A stretch of 64,000 bases of DNA from UBA3478 sp964217345 (GCA_964217345.1 CAXPJI010000010.1:1-64000); one strand, 5' to 3'; positions 8,030 to 16,956 are shown, counted from the first letter of the stretch. Made by a program: numbers and translations. Notes: generated from the letters alone by a model not told the origin.

Positions 8030-8089
8030 GAAATAGTTTAATTATGTCTATCTCAAATTTGGAAAAAAAAAGATTGTTGGGCAACTTTT

Positions 8090-9838
8090 TTAACCGTTGA
8101 GTTGTTCTTGATAGAGGTCTTGGTAAAACCCAGGAGTAGAATTCAATTCATTGTGAGTTCCTTCCTGTACAATTTGTCCCTCTTCTAAAACAAGTATACG
8201 GTCAGCGTGCTTTACGGTTGCCATTCGGTGACTGACAATGAGTGTCGTCTTTTCTCTGGATTGATTTTTAATGTTACCCAAAATTACCTCTTCGGTCTCG
8301 GTATCAACGGCAGATAAGCAATCGTCGAATAGAAAGATTTGAGGCTCCTTAATCATTGCGCGGGCAATGGATACCCGTTGTTTTTGACCGCCACTCAAAC
8401 TAATTCCTCGTTCCCCAAGCAGCGTTTGATACCCTTTCGGAAAATCTAAGATATTCTGGTGTACATCTGCTAATCGTGCTGCATTTTCGATCTCCTCTTC
8501 GGTAGCATTTAATTTTCCGAAGCGGATATTATTCTCGATTGTATCAGAGAATAAGAAGGAATCTTGAGGCACTACACCCATGCTAGTTCTAAGTTCAGTT
8601 AGGTAATAGTTATTGATAGAAACACCATCAATTAGCACTGTTCCTTCTTGAGGTTCGATGAGTCGCGTAATTAAATCGATCACCGTCGATTTACCAGCTC
8701 CTGTTTTACCCATAAGGGCTACGGTTTCTCCAGAACGTATTTTCAGATTAACGTTTTTAAGTGCCTGAATACCGGTGTCTGGGTATTTATAGGATACATT
8801 TTTGAACTCAACTTGACCTTGAATAGGGGGTTGAGTATTTGCCAAACGATCGTTGATTTCGGGTTGAATATGAAGAAAGTCATTGATTCTTTCTTGAGAA
8901 ACTTCGGCGCGCTGAATGATTGAAGTGAGCCATCCGACCACTGTAACAGGCCAAGTGAGCATGTTTACATAAAGGATGAATTCAGCAATAAGACCTACAG
9001 AATAGATACTTCCATCTAGGTACATTCTTCCGCCTACGTACATCACGATAATATTAGAAGCGCCAATAAGCAGTAACATTAGAGGGAAAAACCAGGCGTT
9101 AATCTTGGCCAAATCCATAGCAGTTTGCTTTCCTTCTTCAGCGAGTTCTTGCATATCTTGGTCAATCTTTTGCTCTAAATGGTAAGCCTTGACGATTGCT
9201 ATTCCTGAAAATCGTTCTTGTGTGAAGGTAGAAAGTGTAGAAAGGTAGGTTTGTACAGCGGTGCTTCTAACGTGTATCAATCGACTGATTCGATAGATTA
9301 GAAACGACAGAAGTGGAAATGGTAAAACGGTATAGAGTGCCAATTCAGGAGCCTTTAGAAACATAAGTGGGATGAGAATGACAAATAAAGTCAGCGTCTG
9401 TAATCCATACATAATGGCTGGCCCAGCATACATTCTTACCTGAGAAACGTCTTCGGAAATTCGATTCATAAGATCTCCTACCCGGTTCTTTTTGTAAAAG
9501 CTAGAGGACAATACCTGGTAGTGATCGTAAATAGTGTTCTTGAGATCGTATTCTATGTATCGAGAAACGTTAATGATATACTGACGCATTAAGAAGGTTA
9601 GAATAGCAGCAATAAGTGTTGTTCCAACGATGATCGCAATATCGATAAGTAGCATTTGTTTTGCTTCTGCTTGGCTTATCTCGTTTCTGAAGTATTGCTC
9701 AATGACCTGAATCGATTCATTGATGTAGGAAGGCATGAATAGGGAAAATACACGAGCACTAATGGTAATTACTAAACCGATGAGTAACTTCTTCCAGTAT
9801 TTTAATAAAAATGAATTGAGATATTTTAATGCCTTCAT
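8090..9838 (-). CDS. ABC exporter, fused permease and ATPase (MsbA/MdlB-like)
   Basis: A 582-residue half-transporter. An N-terminal six-helix membrane domain (about 15-320) is followed by a nucleotide-binding domain with Walker A GKTGAGKS, Q-loop VVPQDSFLFSD, signature LSGGQKQR, Walker B IFLFDDCLSAVD and H-loop IVSHR. It would work as a homodimer in the inner membrane, exporting a lipid, peptide or drug. The substrate cannot be read from sequence, and the name msbA is not safe because Bacteroidota carry several such exporters. Walker B has Asp in place of the usual catalytic Glu (FDDC), which also occurs in many heterodimer-forming exporters. This raises the chance of a partner encoded elsewhere. 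Confidence 0.9.
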   Translation of the reverse strand: MKALKYLNSFLLKYWKKLLIGLVITISARVFSLFMPSYINESIQVIEQYFRNEISQAEAKQMLLIDIAIIVGTTLIAAILTFLMRQYIINVSRYIEYDLKNTIYDHYQVLSSSFYKKNRVGDLMNRISEDVSQVRMYAGPAIMYGLQTLTLFVILIPLMFLKAPELALYTVLPFPLLSFLIYRISRLIHVRSTAVQTYLSTLSTFTQERFSGIAIVKAYHLEQKIDQDMQELAEEGKQTAMDLAKINAWFFPLMLLLIGASNIIVMYVGGRMYLDGSIYSVGLIAEFILYVNMLTWPVTVVGWLTSIIQRAEVSQERINDFLHIQPEINDRLANTQPPIQGQVEFKNVSYKYPDTGIQALKNVNLKIRSGETVALMGKTGAGKSTVIDLITRLIEPQEGTVLIDGVSINNYYLTELRTSMGVVPQDSFLFSDTIENNIRFGKLNATEEEIENAARLADVHQNILDFPKGYQTLLGERGISLSGGQKQRVSIARAMIKEPQIFLFDDCLSAVDTETEEVILGNIKNQSREKTTLIVSHRMATVKHADRILVLEEGQIVQEGTHNELNSTPGFYQDLYQEQLNG

Positions 9839-9857
9839 GAGTGCGATTCCGTGAATT

Positions 9858-9865
9858 CAAAGATA
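9858..9865 (-). promoter_or_regulatory. -7 box TATCTTTG for the ABC exporter
   Basis: On the minus strand this reads TATCTTTG, a full match to TAnnTTTG, 19 bases before the start codon at 9838. It lies back-to-back with the nusB box at 9885-9892 in an 88-base divergent gap. I see no clear -33 element at the expected distance. Confidence 0.55.
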
Positions 9866-9884
9866 GCGCAATCAAAATATAACT

Positions 9885-9892
9885 TAACTTTG
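9885..9892 (+). promoter_or_regulatory. -7 box TAACTTTG for nusB
   Basis: Full match to TAnnTTTG followed by GC, a common context in this phylum, 34 bases before the nusB start at 9927. No convincing TTG -33 element is visible. Confidence 0.55.
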
Positions 9893-9926
9893 CGGCGCAG
9901 TATAAATGTAAATAGAGTTCTTTCTC

Positions 9927-10874
9927 ATGCTAACGCGCCGACACATTCGCATCAAGGTATTACAGACCTTGTACGCTCTTCAGAAATCACCTGAAACACG
10001 TTTAGATTCATATCAACGTTTTTTAAAGAAGAGTATGGATGGTGTTTACTCTCTTTATCTACTTCAGCTTCATTTCTTTAAGTATTTCAGAGATTGGAGT
10101 TTGAGAGAGGTTGAGGCTAGGCAGAAAGCTTACTTAGAGACTTCTAAAAGTACATTTCCTGATCCCTTAAGATTTTATAATAATTCCTTTTTAACTCAGA
10201 TCACTGAGTCAGAGGTTCTTTTTGATCAGTGGGATCGAAGAAAAATGAAGCAGTGGTATTTGAATGAAAAGTATGTCGCAAACGTTCATGCTTCTTTTAC
10301 TAAAAGTGACGCGTATCTAGAATATATGAATCTAGAGCAGGTAGGGTATGCCGAAGACAAAGAGATTGTAATGCTTTTGTTTAGAGAGTTTTTAGCTCCA
10401 GATGAAGGTGTTTATGATTTTATTGAAGACGAGCAGCTGACATGGATTGATGATTATCCTGTAGTTAATACTTTTATTCTCAAGCGTTTTAGCGCAGCGC
10501 GCAAACAGACCGAAGATTCGTATTGGTTGCCAGAGCTAGTTGCCGAAGATGACGATCTAGATTTTGGAAAAAAACTCTTAGCTAAAGTAGCTTTGAAGTA
10601 TGGGGAGTATGCGAAAGAAATTGAGGGTAAAACTCCCAATTGGGATCAAGACCGAATTGCAGAACTTGATAAGTTATTATTGATCCTTGGTATAGCTGAA
10701 TTACTTGATTTCCCTTCTATTCCCCCTAAGGTAACGCTCAATGAGTATCTCGAAATTGCGAAGGAGTATTCTACCCCTAAGAGTAGTTTATTCATTAATG
10801 GAATTCTAGATAATTTGTCGACTACCTATAGAGAAGAGGGTAGGTTAAATAAGTCAGGTAGAGGATTGCTGTAA
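9927..10874 (+). CDS. nusB: Transcription antitermination factor NusB, long Bacteroidota form
   Basis: NusB binds boxA RNA with NusE (S10) to prevent early termination on rRNA operons. The N terminus (TRRHIRIKVLQTLYAL) and the C-terminal third (about 190-300, DRIAELDKLLLILGIAEL, PPKVTLNEYLEIAKEYSTPKSSLFINGILDNL) are NusB family signatures. At 315 residues it is roughly twice the length of E. coli NusB. The extra middle part, rich in aromatic and charged residues, is the normal form in this phylum. It leads the nusB-DUF1573-yajC cluster, a conserved order in Bacteroidota. No terminator separates it from the next gene, although that gene also has its own -7 box. Confidence 0.93.
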   Translation: MLTRRHIRIKVLQTLYALQKSPETRLDSYQRFLKKSMDGVYSLYLLQLHFFKYFRDWSLREVEARQKAYLETSKSTFPDPLRFYNNSFLTQITESEVLFDQWDRRKMKQWYLNEKYVANVHASFTKSDAYLEYMNLEQVGYAEDKEIVMLLFREFLAPDEGVYDFIEDEQLTWIDDYPVVNTFILKRFSAARKQTEDSYWLPELVAEDDDLDFGKKLLAKVALKYGEYAKEIEGKTPNWDQDRIAELDKLLLILGIAELLDFPSIPPKVTLNEYLEIAKEYSTPKSSLFINGILDNLSTTYREEGRLNKSGRGLL

Positions 10875-10891
10875 TCGTTTAGAATTATCCT

Positions 10892-10899
10892 TATTTTTG
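10892..10899 (+). promoter_or_regulatory. -7 box TATTTTTG before the DUF1573 gene
   Basis: Full match to TAnnTTTG located 24 bases before the ATG at 10924. It covers a TTG at 10897 that could otherwise be taken as a start, and so argues for the downstream ATG. Confidence 0.55.
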
Positions 10900-10923
10900 A
10901 GTCATACTAATAAAATTATATTC

Positions 10924-11418
10924 ATGAAAACTAAATCAATTAATGTCTTTGCTATAGCATTAGCTGTTCTGTTCAGCCTTACTAGTTGTAAAGGGCAAAG
11001 TGAGAAAAAAGAAACCTCTAGTGTTTCAGTAACTACCGAAGTAGCTGCTGACAACAGTGCTAAGCGTCCAATAATGACTTTCGAAAAGAAAGAGCATGAT
11101 TTTGGTACAATTGTATCTGGAACACCTCAAGAGACTGTTTTCGAATTCACTAATACCGGGGATGCTCCTTTAATCATTTCTAACGCAAGATCGAGCTGTG
11201 GATGTACGGTGCCTGATTACCCTCAAAACACTCCAATTGCTCCTGGTGATAAGGGTGAACTAGTGGTAAAATTCAACGGTGCTGGTGCGAACCTAGTGAC
11301 TAAAACAATCACGCTTACAACCAATACAGCAGCTGGAACTGAAATGTTACGAATTAAAGCTTTTATCGAGCCTAAGGGTTCAGGAGCTTTTGAAGTTCCA
11401 ATGAAGAAAAAGCAATAG
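10924..11418 (+). CDS. DUF1573 domain lipoprotein
   Basis: A 164-residue protein of unknown detailed function. The N terminus is a lipoprotein signal with lipobox LTSC at about residues 17-20, followed by a serine/threonine-rich linker. From about 55 onward it has the immunoglobulin-like DUF1573 domain: FEKKEHDFGTI, FEFTNTGDAPLII, the SSCGCTVPDYP motif with two Cys, and PGDKGELVVKF. Such domains are envelope-localised. The ATG at 10924 is preferred over a TTG at 10897 because the latter overlaps the promoter box and lacks the signal at its front. It is followed directly (zero bases) by yajC. Confidence 0.88.
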   Translation: MKTKSINVFAIALAVLFSLTSCKGQSEKKETSSVSVTTEVAADNSAKRPIMTFEKKEHDFGTIVSGTPQETVFEFTNTGDAPLIISNARSSCGCTVPDYPQNTPIAPGDKGELVVKFNGAGANLVTKTITLTTNTAAGTEMLRIKAFIEPKGSGAFEVPMKKKQ

Positions 11419-11700
11419 ATGGAAGCACTTAACCAATTTGTTCCTCTTTTACTGATTTTCGCGGTAGCGTATTTCTTTATGATTCGTCCGCAGATTAAAC
11501 GTCAGAAAGAAGAGAAGAAGTTTACCGAAGCCCTTAAGAAGGGCGATAAGGTAGTAACCAAGAGTGGATTACACGGGAAGATATCCGATATCAATGAAGG
11601 TAATCAAACCGTGGTTATTGAAACCTCTGCTGGTAAACTAAAGTTTGAAAGTAGTTCGATCTCTCACGAATTGAGTAAACGAGAGGCGGCTGCCAAATAA
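11419..11700 (+). CDS. yajC: Preprotein translocase accessory subunit YajC
   Basis: A 93-residue single-pass membrane protein. The transmembrane helix is at about 8-24 (FVPLLLIFAVAYFFMIRPQ), followed by the family signature MIRPQIKRQKEEKKF and a cytosolic domain with KKGDKVVTKSGLHGKI. It associates with SecDF next to the SecYEG channel. The ATG begins immediately after the stop of the DUF1573 gene, so the two are cotranslated. A strong terminator closes the unit at 11724-11746. Confidence 0.95.
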   Translation: MEALNQFVPLLLIFAVAYFFMIRPQIKRQKEEKKFTEALKKGDKVVTKSGLHGKISDINEGNQTVVIETSAGKLKFESSSISHELSKREAAAK

Positions 11701-11723
11701 AGGCATTTGTCAATTAAAATTAT

Positions 11724-11746
11724 AGGGGTGCAACGCACCCCTTTTT
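11724..11746 (+). terminator. Perfect hairpin GGGGTGC-AAC-GCACCCC plus T5, touching pyrD
   Basis: The stem at 11724-11731 pairs with 11735-11742 around AAC and is followed by TTTTT. It has the form of a strong factor-independent terminator for yajC. It ends one base before the ATG at 11748, so no room remains for a promoter and leader between it and pyrD. It may act as an attenuator or as a structure over the pyrD start. Confidence 0.85.
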
Positions 11747-11747
11747 A

Positions 11748-12782
11748 ATGATGTATCAATTTTTCATTCGCCCCATTTTATTCCTGTTCGACGCTGAAAG
11801 AGCTCACCATATTGCTTTTCGTCTTTTAGGAATCGCAGAAGCTCTAGGATTTACCCGATTGTATAAATTCTTATTCGTCAGTAAAAGTTCCTTACTTAGA
11901 AAAGAAGTAATGGGTATCGTATTCGATAACCCAGTAGGTTTAGCTGCGGGATTCGACAAAGATGCTAAACGATATAATGCCTTCGGGGATTTAGGATTTG
12001 GATTTGTTGAGATTGGGACGCTTACTCCAAAGGCACAGCCTGGTAATGAAAAAAAGAGATTATTTCGATTGAAGAAAGACGATGCTATTATTAATCGAAT
12101 GGGATTTAATAATAGTGGGGTTCATGTAGCAGTTCATCGACTTCGTAAATCGCATCGCACCATTGTTGGTGGAAATATTGGTAAGAACAAGATCACACCT
12201 AATGAAAATGCGGTTGATGATTATTTGTACGCCCTTAGAACGCTCTATCCCTATGTAGATTACTTTGTGGTGAATGTTAGTTCGCCAAACACACCAGGTT
12301 TAAGAGAGCTGCAAGATAAAGAACCATTAGAGCGGCTGTTAAGTACCTTGAAATTAGAGTGTAAGAATCTTGCAGGGTCATCTACCCAAAAGCCAATTCT
12401 TTTAAAAATTGCACCTGATTTAACCAATCATCAATTAGATGATATCATTGAAATTGTTGAAAATGTAAAGCTTGAGGGAGTAATCGCTACTAACACTACC
12501 ATCGATCGAGTGAATTTGAAATCTGATCAACGTCTCGTTTCTGAAACAGGTGGGCTCAGTGGTGCTCCACTTAGAAATCGATCTACTGAAGTTATTAAGT
12601 ATTTAAAAGATCATCAAAAATCTCCCTTTGTAATTATTGGTGTTGGAGGTATTCATTCTGCTGAGGCTGCTATCGAAAAAATCGAGGCGGGGGCTGACCT
12701 TATTCAACTATATACGGGCTTTGTATATGAAGGTCCCAAATTAATTTCCGAAATTCATAGGAAATTAATTGATCGTGCATGA
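11748..12782 (+). CDS. pyrD: Dihydroorotate dehydrogenase, class 2 (quinone)
   Basis: Oxidises dihydroorotate to orotate in pyrimidine synthesis with FMN and passes electrons to quinone. The 344-residue length and the hydrophobic N-terminal helix pair (MYQFFIRPILFLFDAERAHH) mark the membrane-associated class 2 form. FMN/barrel signatures are NPVGLAAGFDKDAKRYNAF, FGFVEIGTLTP, INRMGFNNSG, NVSSPNTPGLRELQ, LLKIAPDL, TNTTIDR, and GVGGIHSAEAA with a terminal AGADLIQLYTGFVYEGP. An ATG at 11748 is followed by another at 11751; either could be used. The start codon abuts the upstream terminator. The gene overlaps the HMG-CoA lyase gene by ATGA. Confidence 0.95.
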   Translation: MMYQFFIRPILFLFDAERAHHIAFRLLGIAEALGFTRLYKFLFVSKSSLLRKEVMGIVFDNPVGLAAGFDKDAKRYNAFGDLGFGFVEIGTLTPKAQPGNEKKRLFRLKKDDAIINRMGFNNSGVHVAVHRLRKSHRTIVGGNIGKNKITPNENAVDDYLYALRTLYPYVDYFVVNVSSPNTPGLRELQDKEPLERLLSTLKLECKNLAGSSTQKPILLKIAPDLTNHQLDDIIEIVENVKLEGVIATNTTIDRVNLKSDQRLVSETGGLSGAPLRNRSTEVIKYLKDHQKSPFVIIGVGGIHSAEAAIEKIEAGADLIQLYTGFVYEGPKLISEIHRKLIDRA

Positions 12783-13636
12783 TTGAAATTGTTGAATGTC
12801 CTAGAGATGCGATGCAGGGTTTGAACGCCTTCATTCCTACTTCTGAGAAAGCAGCTTATCTTCAATCGTTACTTAATTGTAACTTCTCGTATTTAGATTT
12901 TGGGAGTTTTGTCTCGGAGCGAGCAGTTCCCCAAATGAAAGATACCGCTGAGGTATTATCATTACTCGATTTGGACCGTACCCGTACTGAGCTTTTAGCG
13001 ATCGTTGCTAATCTTAGAGGTGCCCAAAGAGCATCTGAATTCAAAACTATTGGGGTTCTTGGATTTCCTTTTTCCCTCTCAGAGATTTTCCAAATGAGAA
13101 ATACCAATCGTTCTCAGGAGGAGGCTTTTAATGAAATTCAAAGAATAGCCGAAGTCGCTGCCGTCTCTGATAAGAAGTTGGTGATTTATTTTTCTATGGG
13201 TTTTGGGAATCCTTATGGTACTCCATGGGGGTTAGATCAAATTAGTTATTGGATTCATCGATTCGAAGGTTTAGCTATTGATTGCTATTCACTTTCAGAT
13301 ACCATGGGAAATGCTACGCCAGATCGAATTCACGAAGTATTTTCGTATGTTTTAACAGAGCATAAAGAGCTTAATTTCGGAGCGCATTTACATACTCGGC
13401 CAGATCAATGGAAGTCAAATTTAGATGCTGCTTATAAAGCTGGATGTCGTCGATTTGATGGAGCTATACAAGGTTTTGGAGGCTGCCCAATGGCCTCAGA
13501 TCATTTGGTAGGAAATCTACCGACTGAAAAATTGATCAGTTACCTTACCACCCAAAAGGCACTGATTAATATTGATATTCATGGTTTTGAAGTCGCTTAC
13601 AACAAGGCTAAAAATCTTTTTAGTCGCTACACATAA
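12779..13636 (+). CDS. Hydroxymethylglutaryl-CoA lyase
   Basis: Splits HMG-CoA to acetyl-CoA and acetoacetate, the last step of leucine breakdown. The 285-residue TIM barrel shows the family signatures: IVECPRDAMQG at the start (catalytic Asp with Arg), YSLSDTMGNATP, the metal-binding GAHLHTRP, and GAIQGFGGCPMASDHLVGNLPTE with the catalytic Cys loop. The N-terminal motif has CPRDAMQ where most relatives have GPRDGLQ, the form I associate with the Bacteroidota branch. It overlaps pyrD by four bases. The association with a pyrimidine gene probably reflects operon packing and not a shared pathway. Confidence 0.88.
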   Translation: MIEIVECPRDAMQGLNAFIPTSEKAAYLQSLLNCNFSYLDFGSFVSERAVPQMKDTAEVLSLLDLDRTRTELLAIVANLRGAQRASEFKTIGVLGFPFSLSEIFQMRNTNRSQEEAFNEIQRIAEVAAVSDKKLVIYFSMGFGNPYGTPWGLDQISYWIHRFEGLAIDCYSLSDTMGNATPDRIHEVFSYVLTEHKELNFGAHLHTRPDQWKSNLDAAYKAGCRRFDGAIQGFGGCPMASDHLVGNLPTEKLISYLTTQKALINIDIHGFEVAYNKAKNLFSRYT

Positions 13637-13658
13637 GCGCTCGTGCCAGAATTTTAAG

Positions 13659-13666
13659 TATTTTTG
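13659..13666 (+). promoter_or_regulatory. -7 box TATTTTTG for guaB
   Basis: Full TAnnTTTG match followed by CATG, 23 bases before the guaB start at 13690, in the 53-base gap after the HMG-CoA lyase gene. No -33 TTG is clear. Confidence 0.55.
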
Positions 13667-13689
13667 CATGCAATTAATTCCTTAGTTGC

Positions 13690-15162
13690 ATGAAAGCTCA
13701 TCTTTCTAAAATCGTTGGCGAAGGCCTTACCTACGACGATGTTCTATTAGTCCCTGCTTTTTCTGAAGTATTGCCTCGTGAGGTAAATATAAGTACGCAG
13801 TTTACCAGAAAATTACGAATCAATGTTCCTATCGTTTCTGCGGCTATGGATACGGTAACAGAATCTCGAATGGCTATTGCTATGGCTCAAGAGGGGGGTA
13901 TTGGAGTGTTGCATAAGAACATGACCATTGAAGAGCAGGCTGCGAAGGTTCGCAAAGTAAAGCGTGCAGAATCAGGCATGATTTTAGACCCTGTGACCTT
14001 ACCGCTTACTGCCACTGTTTTAGATGCTAAGGCAAGTATGAAAGAACATGGAATCGGAGGGATTCCGATCGTAGATAAAGAAGGAAAACTCGCTGGGATT
14101 GTAACGAATCGTGATTTAAGATTTGAAAAACGTAATGACCGAATGATCACAGAGGTCATGACTTCAGAAAACCTGGTAACTGCCCCAGCAGGTATTACTT
14201 TAGCCGAAGCAGAGGATATTCTTCAAGCTCATAAAATCGAAAAACTACCCGTTGTTGATGAAAAGCAACAATTAGTTGGGTTAATTACTTTTAGAGACAT
14301 CACTAAACTCACTCAAAAACCGATAGCTAACAAAGATAAGTACGGTAGACTATTAGTTGCTGCTGCAGTAGGTGTTACTGCCGATGCGGTTGATCGTGTT
14401 AGTGCGCTAGTCGCAGCCGGAGTTGATGCTGTAGTTATTGATACTGCACATGGGCATTCAAAGGGGGTAGTAGGTGTGCTAAAAGCAGTAAAATCTGCTT
14501 TCCCAGAACTTGAAGTAATTGTCGGGAATATTGCTACCGCTGAAGCCGCACTTTATCTTGTCGAAGCAGGTGCCGACGCAGTTAAAGTTGGGATTGGTCC
14601 GGGTTCAATTTGTACCACACGAGTAGTTGCAGGAGTTGGATTCCCTCAATTCTCGGCGGTTCTTGAAGTAGCTGCTGCACTAAAAGGAACAGGGGTTCCA
14701 GTGATCGCAGATGGAGGGGTTCGTTTTACTGGTGATATTCCTAAAGCACTTGCGGCTGGAGCAGACTGTGTCATGCTTGGTTCACTATTAGCAGGAACTA
14801 AAGAATCTCCGGGTGAAACAATTATTTACGAAGGAAGAAAGTTCAAAAGCTACCGTGGAATGGGGTCAGTTGAAGCCATGAAGAAAGGTAGTAAAGATCG
14901 CTATTTTCAAGATGTAGAAGATGATATCAAAAAGCTTGTACCAGAAGGTATTGTAGGTCGAGTACCCTATAAAGGTGAGCTTTTTGAGAGCATGCATCAA
15001 TTTATCGGTGGTTTACGAGCGGGTATGGGATATTGTGGTGCTAAGGATATTAATACCTTAAAGGAGCAGGCTAAGTTTGTTAAGATCACGGCCAGTGGTA
15101 TTGCAGAGAGTCATCCGCACAATGTAACCATTACCAAAGAGGCTCCGAATTATAGTCGATAG
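13690..15162 (+). CDS. guaB: IMP dehydrogenase
   Basis: Converts IMP to XMP with NAD, the committed step to GMP. The 490-residue chain has the full layout: a barrel start with LTYDDVLLVPAFSEVLP, a pair of CBS domains inserted at about 95-205 (ATP/GTP sensing), GIGPGSICTTR with catalytic Cys308, the GGVRFTGDIPKALAAGAD flavin-like loop, and the mobile flap region with YRGMGSVEAM and a C-terminal EGIVGRVPYKG. It has its own promoter box. guaA, the next enzyme, is at 36146. It converges on the thioredoxin gene with a one-base gap. Confidence 0.97.
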   Translation: MKAHLSKIVGEGLTYDDVLLVPAFSEVLPREVNISTQFTRKLRINVPIVSAAMDTVTESRMAIAMAQEGGIGVLHKNMTIEEQAAKVRKVKRAESGMILDPVTLPLTATVLDAKASMKEHGIGGIPIVDKEGKLAGIVTNRDLRFEKRNDRMITEVMTSENLVTAPAGITLAEAEDILQAHKIEKLPVVDEKQQLVGLITFRDITKLTQKPIANKDKYGRLLVAAAVGVTADAVDRVSALVAAGVDAVVIDTAHGHSKGVVGVLKAVKSAFPELEVIVGNIATAEAALYLVEAGADAVKVGIGPGSICTTRVVAGVGFPQFSAVLEVAAALKGTGVPVIADGGVRFTGDIPKALAAGADCVMLGSLLAGTKESPGETIIYEGRKFKSYRGMGSVEAMKKGSKDRYFQDVEDDIKKLVPEGIVGRVPYKGELFESMHQFIGGLRAGMGYCGAKDINTLKEQAKFVKITASGIAESHPHNVTITKEAPNYSR

Positions 15163-15163
15163 G

Positions 15164-15688
15164 TTATTTTGATTGACTGGCTTCGTAGTCTTTCCAGGTC
15201 ATATCTTTAAAGATATCGTCTCCAAAGTACTTGGCTACGGTAAGAAATGGTGCGGCAGGATAGTAACCTGCCACTGGAGCTAACATTTCAAATTTAGAAG
15301 TAAGGTAGACCACGGTCGGATAACTTAAATTACCGTTAGTAAGAGCTACGGCTAATTCGTGATATCCCTTTTTACCTTGGGGCACAAACGAATAAGTCTG
15401 TCCTTGAAAAACAACATCTTCGGCTTGTTCGGCATTGAACTTAACCATGTAGAAGTTCTTAATCATATACGCTCGAACCTCAGGATCATTGAAGGTTTCT
15501 TTATCCATTTTTTTGCACCACCCGCACCAATCTGTGTAGACGTCAATGAAAATTTTCTTTTCATTGTCTCCATCTTCAGCAATTCTTTGAACAGCCTGTT
15601 CAAAGCTTAACCATTCAATTTTCTGTTCTTGAGCAAATAGACCTATCGAAAAACCAATCGATAAGAATAGCGATAACAATCCTTTCAT
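15164..15688 (-). CDS. Secreted thioredoxin-fold protein with CGWC motif
   Basis: The 174-residue protein has a signal peptide (1-19, ends GLFAQ) and a DUF255/thioredoxin-like domain. The redox motif is YTDWCGWCKKMD near residue 55, followed by ETFNDPEVRAYM and the cis-proline equivalent LSYPTVVYL. Proteins of this type act in periplasmic thiol reduction or disulfide exchange; the substrate is unknown. It lies 13 bases downstream of lysA on the same strand and is probably cotranscribed with it. No terminator is visible in the one-base convergent gap with guaB. Confidence 0.85.
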   Translation of the reverse strand: MKGLLSLFLSIGFSIGLFAQEQKIEWLSFEQAVQRIAEDGDNEKKIFIDVYTDWCGWCKKMDKETFNDPEVRAYMIKNFYMVKFNAEQAEDVVFQGQTYSFVPQGKKGYHELAVALTNGNLSYPTVVYLTSKFEMLAPVAGYYPAAPFLTVAKYFGDDIFKDMTWKDYEASQSK

Positions 15689-15701
15689 GGTCTAAAGATA
15701 A

Positions 15702-16937
15702 TTAAACCTCTGCAGCAAGTTGAGTATCTAGAGTTACATTAATTTCAATTTGACCTTTGGTAAGGTCTTCAAAGGTCTCTCGTTCTCTAATCAGTTCTGC
15801 CTTTCCATTGATCCATAACACTTCTGCAGGGCGTAATCTAGAGTTATAGTTACTTGCCATTGAGAAGCAATAGGCTCCGGCATTGTGAAATACGAGTAAA
15901 TCACCTTCATTGATTTCAGAGATTCTTCGATTGCTGCCAAAAGTATCGGTTTCACATATGTATCCGACAACCGAATAGAATCTAGGCTTCCCATCAGGGT
16001 TGCTCAGGTTTTCAATTTCATGGTAGGCGCCATAAAGCATTGGACGCATCAAGTGATTGAATCCGGAATCTACTCCGGCAAAAACCGTAGAAGTGGTTTG
16101 CTTAACTACATTTACTTTAGCTACGAATTTACCCGCTTGACTTACTAAGAATTTACCTGGCTCAAAGGAGAGGGTTAATTCTTTACCATAGGATTTACAA
16201 AAACTGTTGAATCGTTCCGATAATTTTTGACCAAATTCTTCAATGGGTGTTTCAATATCATCCTTCTTGTAAGGAACTTTAAATCCGCTACCAAAGTCAA
16301 TAAACTCGAGGTTGTCAAAACTCTTAGCTGCTTCAAATAGAATTTCGGCAGCATATAAAAAGACATCAATATCTAGAATATCACTTCCTGTGTGCATATG
16401 GATTCCATTAATATGCATCCCAGTAAGGTCAACAATCCTTTTAATATGGGGTACTTGGTGAATACTAATACCAAATTTTGAATCGATATGTCCGACCGAA
16501 ATATTGCTATTACCCCCAGCCATCACATGCGGATTAATTCGAACGCATACAGGGGTGTCTGGAAAACGTTGCCCGAATAGCTCTAGAACCGATAGGTTGT
16601 CGATATTGATTTGAACACCTAAGGATCTGGCCTCTTCAAGTTCTTCAATTGACACGCCATTCGGTGTGTAGATGATTTGATCGGCAGGCACTCCAGCTAG
16701 CAATCCTAATTTTACTTCTTCGATGGAAACTGTATCAAGACCTGCTCCTAGGCCGTGAATTAGTCTTAGGATACTAAGGTTAGAATTTGCTTTTACCGCG
16801 TAGTGTAGTTTTAAGTTTTTTACTGAGGTAAAGGCACTCTTTAGACGATCAAACTGTGATGCAATACGGTGAGCGTCGTAAATGTAAACAGGAGCTCCGT
16901 ATTGTTTAGCGATATCGCTATAAGGAATATGAGACAT
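15702..16937 (-). CDS. lysA: Diaminopimelate decarboxylase
   Basis: Decarboxylates meso-diaminopimelate to lysine with PLP. The 411-residue fold-type III enzyme shows HYAVKANSN with the PLP lysine at residue 49, the HMHTGSDI loop, FIDFGSGFKVPY (glycine loop for the phosphate), SFEPGKFLV, CETDTFG and GAYCFSMASNYNSR near the C terminus. EPGK replaces the more common EPGR, a conservative change. dapD at 29055 supplies an earlier step of the pathway. A small GC-rich inverted repeat lies 20-36 bases upstream of the start. Confidence 0.95.
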   Translation of the reverse strand: MSHIPYSDIAKQYGAPVYIYDAHRIASQFDRLKSAFTSVKNLKLHYAVKANSNLSILRLIHGLGAGLDTVSIEEVKLGLLAGVPADQIIYTPNGVSIEELEEARSLGVQINIDNLSVLELFGQRFPDTPVCVRINPHVMAGGNSNISVGHIDSKFGISIHQVPHIKRIVDLTGMHINGIHMHTGSDILDIDVFLYAAEILFEAAKSFDNLEFIDFGSGFKVPYKKDDIETPIEEFGQKLSERFNSFCKSYGKELTLSFEPGKFLVSQAGKFVAKVNVVKQTTSTVFAGVDSGFNHLMRPMLYGAYHEIENLSNPDGKPRFYSVVGYICETDTFGSNRRISEINEGDLLVFHNAGAYCFSMASNYNSRLRPAEVLWINGKAELIRERETFEDLTKGQIEINVTLDTQLAAEV

Positions 16938-16956
16938 AACTTCAATTCATTAAGGT

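Noticed and set aside
8030..8089. Terminator between the ABC exporter and the PUR gene
   Set aside because: Only a four-base-pair GTTG/CAAC stem with a two-base loop is visible, too weak to call in spite of the T-tract.
8090..9838. Naming the ABC exporter msbA
   Set aside because: The sequence shows a general exporter, Walker B lacks the usual Glu, and no LPS gene is adjacent, so the substrate cannot be assigned.
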